Shown in pieces: positions 6,275 through 11,827 of a stretch of 11,827 nucleotides of DNA; positions within the stretch are counted from its first letter, which is position 1, and the number at the start of each line of letters is the position of its first letter. The notes beneath the pieces are model-generated. The model saw only the letters and a program-made list of their open reading frames with translations, was not told the DNA's origin and did not search any database. This stretch comes from an uncultured Bacteriovorax sp. GTDB lineage: Bacteria > Bdellovibrionota > Bacteriovoracia > Bacteriovoracales > Bacteriovoracaceae. The position numbers were made by a program, and so were the translations under genes. The stretch lies in NCBI GenBank assembly GCA_946482295.1, contig CAMLRB010000114.1:1-11827 (forward strand), given 5' to 3'.

Positions 6275-7607
6275 AGCTCGGTAATCTTACGACAAAAGTC
6301 GTTTTATCTTTTTCGATTGTATGAAAAATTTCTCCATCGTGAGCATCAACCAGTCCTTTGGAAATTGAAAGACCGAGGCCTGTTCCTTTTCCAAATTTTT
6401 TTGTCGTAAAAAACGGCTCAAAGATTTTTCCTTCAATTTCCTTAGGTATACCAGGCCCGGTATCACGTATGTGAATTTCCACCCATTCGTTGGCCGAGAA
6501 AGCTTCGACTTCAATGATTTTTACTTCTGAAGCTTCAAGGGCATCAATAGAGTTGTTAATAAGATTAAGTAATACCTGTGAGATGAACGAAGGATAACAG
6601 ATAACGTTGATGGTTTGATCTATATCTAATTTTAACGTTATGTTGTTTTTCTTCAAACGATCATCAGCAATGATCATGTTACTTTCAATTAGGTCTTGAA
6701 CACGAATCGAGACCATTTGATCGCCTTTTCCTTGACGAGCAAAAGTCGAAATTCCTTTTACAATCTGAGACAATCTCAAAATGGTGCTTTCCACATTTTC
6801 AATTATACGGTCACAGGAAGCAAGATCAAGTTGGTCTCTATAGAGCAAATTGCGCATCTGATGTAACTTTCCTTGAATGGTGAATAAAGGATTGTTGATA
6901 TCATGAGCAAGATTAGAGGCCATCTGTCCCAATGATTGAAACTTTGCACTCTCAATTAATAAACTTTTTTGTTTAAGAATTTCGTATTGAAGTTGATAAC
7001 TCATTTGAACATACAAGAGCGCTTGTAAAAAACAAAAGAGGATAACGAGTAATAAGAAAATAAGATAAACCCGCTGAAAATTATGTACGTGTGAAAGCGG
7101 TCGATAGAATTCAGGTGAAAAAGTAGTGAAAACAGCTGCCAAGGCGACACCATTGAGGAAAAAGAGAATCAAAGCATAACGGGGTTTGAAGTAAAAAGCA
7201 TTCATGAGAAAGAGAGGCAATAGCCACATTAAACCAAAGTACCCCATTCCCTTTTCTGAAAACGCCGTAAGATAGACTGTTGAAAATAGAACAAGAACTT
7301 GAACAGCAGATCCGAAATTCAAACATGTTTCAAAATTCACTAAACGTGTTTTGAGAAATATTATGAGCGCGACGAGAACGATAAGGCTAATGAGAATCCC
7401 AATTTTAACAAAGAGGGAAAGACCCAAAATGCTGGAAACAATAAAAAGTGACGAAACGATCACTATGGCACAAATATTAGCGGCCACTACAAGCCTTGCC
7501 CTAAAAAGGACGTCAATTTCAACAAACTCTGACAGTTGAGGAGGAAGAAAAAAATCCAGAAAACCATAGAGCTTTTTAAGCATGAAAAGTTCCTTGCTCA
7601 GAGGCAT
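6267..7607 (-). CDS. Membrane sensor histidine kinase, orphan
   Basis: A two-component sensor kinase. An N-terminal membrane domain has about six helices (near 40-62, 66-86, 97-117, 123-140, 144-162, 179-201) with short loops and no large periplasmic, PAS or HAMP domain. A short coiled linker leads to the HisKA domain, with phosphoacceptor His235 in LAHDINNPL; the Glu usually following His is Asp here. The ATPase domain has the N box [12 protein letters not shown] (346-357), G1 DTGPGIP (382-388), F box FEPFFTTK and G2 GKGTGLGLS. All core residues are present, so it should be active. The outer ATG at 7607 lacks a ribosome binding site. ATG at 7583 (residue 9) has AAGGAA six bases before it and is probably the true start, giving 438 residues. 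The BtuF-like gene overlaps its end. No response regulator lies in the window and the signal is unknown. Confidence 0.92.
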   Translation of the reverse strand: MPLSKELFMLKKLYGFLDFFLPPQLSEFVEIDVLFRARLVVAANICAIVIVSSLFIVSSILGLSLFVKIGILISLIVLVALIIFLKTRLVNFETCLNFGSAVQVLVLFSTVYLTAFSEKGMGYFGLMWLLPLFLMNAFYFKPRYALILFFLNGVALAAVFTTFSPEFYRPLSHVHNFQRVYLIFLLLVILFCFLQALLYVQMSYQLQYEILKQKSLLIESAKFQSLGQMASNLAHDINNPLFTIQGKLHQMRNLLYRDQLDLASCDRIIENVESTILRLSQIVKGISTFARQGKGDQMVSIRVQDLIESNMIIADDRLKKNNITLKLDIDQTINVICYPSFISQVLLNLINNSIDALEASEVKIIEVEAFSANEWVEIHIRDTGPGIPKEIEGKIFEPFFTTKKFGKGTGLGLSISKGLVDAHDGEIFHTIEKDKTTFVVRLPSYE

Positions 7608-7628
7608 TCGTTTAAATCTACTCTTAAA

Positions 7629-7658
7629 ACTTTAAGCCGACGCTCCATGTTTTGTAAA
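7629..7658 (-). promoter_or_regulatory. Candidate promoter for the histidine kinase gene
   Basis: On the minus strand TTTACA (7658-7653) and TAAAGT (7634-7629) are 18 bases apart and resemble a sigma70 -35/-10 pair (5 of 6 and 4 of 6 matches). They precede the kinase start in the 138-base divergent gap with dsbD. Weak matches of this kind are common in AT-rich DNA. No better pair was seen for dsbD, whose ribosome binding site AGAGGGA (7735-7741) is clear. Confidence 0.2.
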
Positions 7659-7745
7659 CAAGACCGCCCTGTTCCAGCTTGTTAAAGCCTCGAAAATTGA
7701 GTTAAACTTAAGGGACTCACCGTCAAGGTTGCTTAGAGGGAAATT

Positions 7746-9950
7746 ATGCGTTTCACACAACTCTTTTTACTCGTTTTTGCTCTTATCTCAGGCCCTCTTC
7801 TGGCCGATGAAACTGTACCGGCCAAACCTGTTCAGATGGTCGTTCAATCTTATAAAAATAGTAACGATCTCTTCATTGCTTTAAGTTATGAAAATCATCC
7901 TAAATGGCACACTTATTGGAAAAATCCCGGGGACGCCGGACTTCCTATTAAAACTACATTCACTGTAGATGGAAAAGAAATAAAACTCGAAGAAGAGGAA
8001 TGGCCTGCTCCAAGACGTTTTATTGAAGAGGGAAATCTTTGGGCCTATGGATATGAAGGGGCCTATACTTTCTTTTATAAAGCTTCGAAAAAAACATTAA
8101 ATTCTTTCGCGGGTAAAGAAATTTCAGTCCGCTCAACATGGCTCGTTTGTAAACACATCTGCATCCCTGGTGAGAAAAAAGTAGACTTCAAACTTGTAGG
8201 TGAAGCGGTTGAATCAAAAACACCAGATCTTCTCACTCCTTTGGCCGCTTCAACATTAACGGAACGATTCCAAAATCTTCCGAAACAAATCCCGCTTCCC
8301 CAAAATCTTGAAATAAAACTTTCAAAGGGAGTTGCTGAAAAAACTCTCGTTCTTTCTTACAAAGTTAAAAACGTCAGCGATATGTCGATTGTCTCGCAAA
8401 CAAATTTGCTATTTGCATTCCCGCAAGCACCTTTTGATTTTCGTCACGAAAACTTAAGCAAAGAAACTTCAGCAATTAACGGCACTATGGAAATTTCGTG
8501 GGATGGTGAATACCAAGATCCTCCGGTTGATTTACCAAAAGACGGGCGTTTCAAAAAACCTTATAAACTTCGTTTTCTCTACAATGATCCAATTCAGAAA
8601 AAAACTGTTCTGCTAGAAAAGACATTCGATCGATTTGACCTAGCACCAGTGACTGTTCAGCAGTCGCCAACGGAAACGAATGCGAAAGAAGTTGTTCCTT
8701 CTCCCTCAAATGCCGGAAGTACGGTTGTGATGGCCCAGTCTACACAATCGCTTTTTTATTATCTCATTGTGGCTTTTTTAGGCGGACTCATTTTGAATGT
8801 CATGCCTTGTGTTCTACCTGTCATATCTCTGAAACTTTTTGGTTTGATCAAATACAAAAACGAATCTCGTCGTATGATCATTCGTCATAATATTTTTTAC
8901 ACGCTAGGAATACTTGTTACATTCATTGCTCTGGCCGCGATCATTGTTTTACTTAAGGGACTTGGCTCGCAAGTCGGCTGGGGATTCCAACTGCAATCAC
9001 CTCTCTTCATCGCCCTCATGATCGTTTTCCTTTTTATCTTTGCACTCAATCTTTTTGGCGTCTTCGAATTTAAAACACCAGGAGGAAAACACCTGGGAAA
9101 CGTCCAAACGAAAGAAGGATTTGTTGGAGATTTTCTTAGCGGAATCCTGGCCACCATTCTTTCGACACCTTGTTCAGCTCCTTTTTTAGGTACAGCACTC
9201 ACATTTGCTTTTAGTTCTTCAACTTGGGAAATCATGTTGGTTTTCATCATGATTGGATTGGGACTTGCGAGTCCATTTATCATTACTGCTTTTTTTCCTC
9301 AGCTTGTTTCGTTTCTCCCAAAACCTGGCAATTGGATGAACACGCTAAAAAAGATTTTAGGTCTTACTTTAATTCTGACCATTCTCTGGCTCTTTGATGT
9401 TTACAATGCTCTAGTTGATGGGTCTTCTCACCTTATTAAATTAGGTGTCTCACTCGTTTTCATCTATGCCGGTTTTCTTCTCTACAAAAAAGACAAATGG
9501 TTTGGACTAGCAGGTTTTCTCGCTTCTCTACTAATATTCATCAATCTCTCGTCAACTGAAATTGTTCATTCAAATGACGAACAGACTGCACTGATTCGCG
9601 ATAAACAATCTCATGGTTTAAACTGGGAGCCGTGGTCAGAAAAAAGAATGGCCGATTATAAAGCGACAAACCAGGCAGTCTTCATCGATTTCACAGCAAA
9701 GTGGTGTTTTACTTGTAAAGTTAACGAGCGATTAGTTCTCGATACCGATAAATTCAAGGCCTTTGCTGAAGATAAAAATTTAAAACTTCTCATTGGAGAT
9801 TGGACGAAAAGAGATGAAGTCATTGGCAGTTTTCTGAGGAAAAATGGAATGGTGGGAGTGCCTGCTTATTTTGTTCAAAAAAAAGATGGAACTTTAGTGA
9901 ACCTTGGAGAAACCATCACGATAGAGCGAATTAATCAGCACCTTGATTAA
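7746..9950 (+). CDS. dsbD: Thiol:disulfide interchange protein, DsbD/ScsB type
   Basis: Inner-membrane reductase that passes electrons from cytoplasmic thioredoxin to periplasmic thiol proteins. At 734 residues it is longer than E. coli DsbD (about 565). Signal peptide 1-20 ends LLA-DE. The periplasmic N-terminal domain contains HPKWHTYWKNPGDAGLP (51-67) and the redox pair Cys135/Cys139 in VCKHIC, a pattern of the larger DsbD/ScsB-like branch. The membrane domain (about 336-601, eight helices) carries its two cysteines in MPCVLPVISLKL (Cys355) and STPCSAPFLGTA (Cys476). The C-terminal periplasmic thioredoxin domain has WCFTC (Cys654/Cys657) and cis-proline GVPAY. All six redox cysteines are present. 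AGAGGGA stands four bases before the ATG. It is alone on the plus strand here; partners could be cytochrome c maturation or disulfide isomerase proteins, or copper-stress proteins as for ScsB. The stop lies inside the 3' end of the convergent hydrolase gene. Confidence 0.93.
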   Translation: MRFTQLFLLVFALISGPLLADETVPAKPVQMVVQSYKNSNDLFIALSYENHPKWHTYWKNPGDAGLPIKTTFTVDGKEIKLEEEEWPAPRRFIEEGNLWAYGYEGAYTFFYKASKKTLNSFAGKEISVRSTWLVCKHICIPGEKKVDFKLVGEAVESKTPDLLTPLAASTLTERFQNLPKQIPLPQNLEIKLSKGVAEKTLVLSYKVKNVSDMSIVSQTNLLFAFPQAPFDFRHENLSKETSAINGTMEISWDGEYQDPPVDLPKDGRFKKPYKLRFLYNDPIQKKTVLLEKTFDRFDLAPVTVQQSPTETNAKEVVPSPSNAGSTVVMAQSTQSLFYYLIVAFLGGLILNVMPCVLPVISLKLFGLIKYKNESRRMIIRHNIFYTLGILVTFIALAAIIVLLKGLGSQVGWGFQLQSPLFIALMIVFLFIFALNLFGVFEFKTPGGKHLGNVQTKEGFVGDFLSGILATILSTPCSAPFLGTALTFAFSSSTWEIMLVFIMIGLGLASPFIITAFFPQLVSFLPKPGNWMNTLKKILGLTLILTILWLFDVYNALVDGSSHLIKLGVSLVFIYAGFLLYKKDKWFGLAGFLASLLIFINLSSTEIVHSNDEQTALIRDKQSHGLNWEPWSEKRMADYKATNQAVFIDFTAKWCFTCKVNERLVLDTDKFKAFAEDKNLKLLIGDWTKRDEVIGSFLRKNGMVGVPAYFVQKKDGTLVNLGETITIERINQHLD

Positions 9951-10797
9951 GAAAAAGTTTTTCCGCTAATTGCAAAATCATTTCTTTATCCCACAATTCA
10001 TTTATCCATTTTTGTGGGATACCTTGCTGGCCATAATAGGCCCCGGCCAACTGGCCAAAGACTGCGGCCGTCGTATCAGTGTCATCACCTAAATTAACAG
10101 CGAGAAGAACTCCCTCGTCAAAAGATATTGTGTTGAAAAAACACCAAAGAGCTGATTCTAAACAAGTCCACGCTTCTCCTTTTCCGCTTAATTCATCATA
10201 AGATTTTTGAAGAAAGTCATGTTTAAAAATCGATTTTAATTCTTCTTTAGTTTTACCGGCAAGCGCCCCATTAATGAGTTTACCAAGCAGTTCACAAGTT
10301 TCTAAACAGGCCTCTGGGGCATGTGTCACTTGAGAACTTAAGCGCGAATAGTGAGCGACAGATTTTTCATCAGGATAGTAAAAAAGTGCAACTGGAGATA
10401 AGCGCATGATTGAACCATTTGTCGCAGGATCATTCGGGCTTCCAGCATAAACGCTTTTGTCTTGTTCATAGCGAAGAAGGGCCGCTTTCGTGGTATTGCC
10501 GATATCAAAACAATGCCCCGTGCAGCTCATATAACCTTCACGAAACCATTTTAAATATCGCTCAACCTGATCTGCAGGATCAAAATCTTTTTTTTCAATT
10601 AGACTTGTTCCTAAACAAAGCGCAAGGCTCGTATCATCTGTCCATTGACCTTTTTTAAGATTAAAGGGCCCACCGTCTTGATAGTCTGAAACTTTTGGAA
10701 AAGATCCACGCGCCTTAAATTCAACGGGAGCACCTAGAGCATCACCTACCGCAAGTCCCAGAAGTGAACCATGAAAACGATCGCGCAAACTAATCAT
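9931..10797 (-). CDS. ADP-ribosylglycohydrolase family protein
   Basis: A 288-residue cytoplasmic hydrolase of the DraG/ARH fold, which uses a two-metal (Mg or Mn) site to cleave ADP-ribose from proteins or small molecules. The full signature is present: GLAVGDALGAPVEF (14-27), metal ligands in GQWTDDTSLAL (50-60, TDDT 53-56), NGSIMRLSPVALFY (127-140), the THAPEA helix (158-163) and the second metal motif NLGDDTDTTAAVFGQLAGA (235-253). The catalytic domain is complete and stands alone, with no transferase or macrodomain attached. Its ATG overlaps the gpsA stop by four bases (ATGA), indicating translational coupling. Its 3' end overlaps convergent dsbD by 20 bases. No DraT-like ADP-ribosyltransferase or nitrogenase gene is near, so the DraG role in nitrogen fixation is unsupported and the substrate is unknown. 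Confidence 0.93.
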   Translation of the reverse strand: MISLRDRFHGSLLGLAVGDALGAPVEFKARGSFPKVSDYQDGGPFNLKKGQWTDDTSLALCLGTSLIEKKDFDPADQVERYLKWFREGYMSCTGHCFDIGNTTKAALLRYEQDKSVYAGSPNDPATNGSIMRLSPVALFYYPDEKSVAHYSRLSSQVTHAPEACLETCELLGKLINGALAGKTKEELKSIFKHDFLQKSYDELSGKGEAWTCLESALWCFFNTISFDEGVLLAVNLGDDTDTTAAVFGQLAGAYYGQQGIPQKWINELWDKEMILQLAEKLFLNQGAD

Positions 10798-11827
10798 GAT
10801 TCGAATTTTGAAGGAGAACGCATAATACTCACGATAACATCGCCAGGATTTTTATCTTCATAAAGTACGTCATAGACGCCTCCGAAGATTTGAGCACGAA
10901 TATCATATTTTTCAGCAATAAAGCGCGCTGCCTTTGCTGTTTTATAGCCTTCTACAACGGAACGTTGTGAACGAATGATTTCTTCGGCCTTTCTTCCTTT
11001 TGCAAGTTCAATCCCGAAACTTTTGTTACGTGAGAGATCGCCCGTAGTTGTGAGAATTAAATCTCCCATTCCTGAGAGACCATAAAATGTTTCAGGTCGG
11101 GCATTGTAAACAGCTCCAAATCTTAACATTTCAGCAATCCCGCGAGTGATCATCGCTGCACGTGTGTTGTGGTTGTAACCGAGACCTTCAATAACTCCTC
11201 CCGCGATAGCGAGAATGTTTTTAAGTGCGCCTCCAAGAAGAACACCTTTGATGTCGTAGCTTGCGAGCACTTTAAAGAAAGGCGTATTCAGCATCGGAAT
11301 CACTTCTTCTAAAACTTTTTTTGAACGACCCGCAAGGGTAACAAGGGTAATTTGTTCTTGCATAATTTCGTGAGCAAAACTAGGTCCAGAGAGAAAGCAG
11401 AATTGATCTTTGAAATGAGGAAACGTATCAAAGAATAGATCATCTGAAAGTTCAAGTGTATTTGGATCAATCCCTTTTGAAAGTGAAACAAGAGGAATAC
11501 GTCGAATAAGATAATTAAGAAAACGATCATAGTTCTCACTGAAAAATTCTGTAATCCCATTAGAAGGAAGAGCAGAAACGATAAGTTCGATATCTTCCAC
11601 GGGATGCGCATCAACTTCTTCCCAAGTAAGTGCGGCATCGACATTAGAGGCAATCTTCATCCCTGGAAGATAAATTTTGTTTTCGCCTTGTTTGATAGCA
11701 TCGTAAATATCTTGCGAGCGTACTTTGAGAATAACTTTCTCAAAATTTTGCGAAAGCACTTGGGCCATGGCTGTACCGAAGGCACCAGCACCAATAATAA
11801 GAGCAATCTTCTTTTTGGATTGTACTT
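10794..11827 (-). CDS. gpsA: Glycerol-3-phosphate dehydrogenase [NAD(P)+], 5' end off the window
   Basis: Reduces dihydroxyacetone phosphate to sn-glycerol-3-phosphate, the backbone of phospholipids, in the cytoplasm. An internal ATG at 11768 is not the start: the frame continues to the window edge and supplies the dinucleotide-binding motif IIGAGAFGTAMAQ. About 343 residues are visible against 339 in E. coli GpsA, so only a few codons are missing. Further family marks are LSGPSFAHEI, the catalytic lysine in GALKNILAIAGGVIEGLG, the substrate-binding stretch NHNTRAAMITRGIAEM, LSGMGDLILTTTGDLSRN and VVEGYKTA. Nothing appears disrupted. The stop overlaps the start of the ADP-ribosylglycohydrolase gene, so the two are read from one transcript. 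The promoter lies outside the window. Confidence 0.96.
   Translation of the reverse strand, partial: VQSKKKIALIIGAGAFGTAMAQVLSQNFEKVILKVRSQDIYDAIKQGENKIYLPGMKIASNVDAALTWEEVDAHPVEDIELIVSALPSNGITEFFSENYDRFLNYLIRRIPLVSLSKGIDPNTLELSDDLFFDTFPHFKDQFCFLSGPSFAHEIMQEQITLVTLAGRSKKVLEEVIPMLNTPFFKVLASYDIKGVLLGGALKNILAIAGGVIEGLGYNHNTRAAMITRGIAEMLRFGAVYNARPETFYGLSGMGDLILTTTGDLSRNKSFGIELAKGRKAEEIIRSQRSVVEGYKTAKAARFIAEKYDIRAQIFGGVYDVLYEDKNPGDVIVSIMRSPSKFES

Noticed and set aside
7605..7607. Outer ATG as the start of the histidine kinase
   Set aside because: It has no ribosome binding site, while the in-frame ATG at 7583 has AAGGAA at good spacing. It was kept in the feature span as the longest possibility.
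8897..9283. 128-residue minus-strand open frame inside dsbD
   Set aside because: It is antisense to the DsbD membrane domain, with no ribosome binding site or family resemblance.
11766..11768. ATG as the start of gpsA
   Set aside because: It falls after the dinucleotide-binding motif GAGAFGTA, which is in frame upstream, so the true start is beyond the right edge.

Overview
The window suggests an AT-rich (roughly 40% GC by eye), lysine-rich Gram-negative bacterium. A secreted FecR-domain protein, an outer-membrane-type lipoprotein, a DsbD-type reductase and the style of a LuxR-type regulator all fit Bdellovibrionota, perhaps the Bacteriovoracales. That placement is inferred from family resemblance and was not tested by a search. 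Most of the window is ordinary chromosomal housekeeping and envelope genes. I see no insertion sequence, phage gene, CRISPR array, rRNA or tRNA.

Layout. Bases 1-391 (+) hold the end of a LuxR-type DNA-binding protein whose 5' part looks damaged or in another frame. Bases 392-575 are a convergent intergenic region with a bidirectional terminator and a nested set of inverted repeats that reaches into the end of guaA. From 576 to 7607 every gene is on the minus strand, in transcription order: a six-helix membrane histidine kinase, a BtuF-like cobalamin-binding-type protein without a signal peptide, a coiled-coil/TPR-like lipoprotein, a secreted FecR-domain protein, guaB and guaA. Kinase and BtuF-like protein overlap by 8 bases, as do lipoprotein and FecR protein. 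guaB and guaA are 17 bases apart. Bases 7608-7745 are a divergent promoter region. dsbD (+) follows at 7746-9950 and overlaps, tail to tail, an ADP-ribosylglycohydrolase (-). That gene is coupled by a 4-base ATGA overlap to gpsA (-), which runs off the right edge.

How the genes work together. guaB and guaA form the two-step route IMP to XMP to GMP. The lipoprotein and FecR protein are probably an envelope pair of unknown role. The kinase and cytoplasmic BtuF-like protein may form a sensory unit, but no response regulator is in view. DsbD carries electrons from the cytoplasm to periplasmic thiols. GpsA makes glycerol-3-phosphate for phospholipids, and its coupled hydrolase probably removes ADP-ribose from a protein or small molecule.

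The points most worth a second look are the structured 3' end of the gua transcript, a hairpin that would mask the guaB ribosome binding site, the kinase/BtuF-like pair, the gpsA-hydrolase coupling, the broken-looking LuxR gene, and an about threefold excess of GGCC across the window. None of these is a proven new system.
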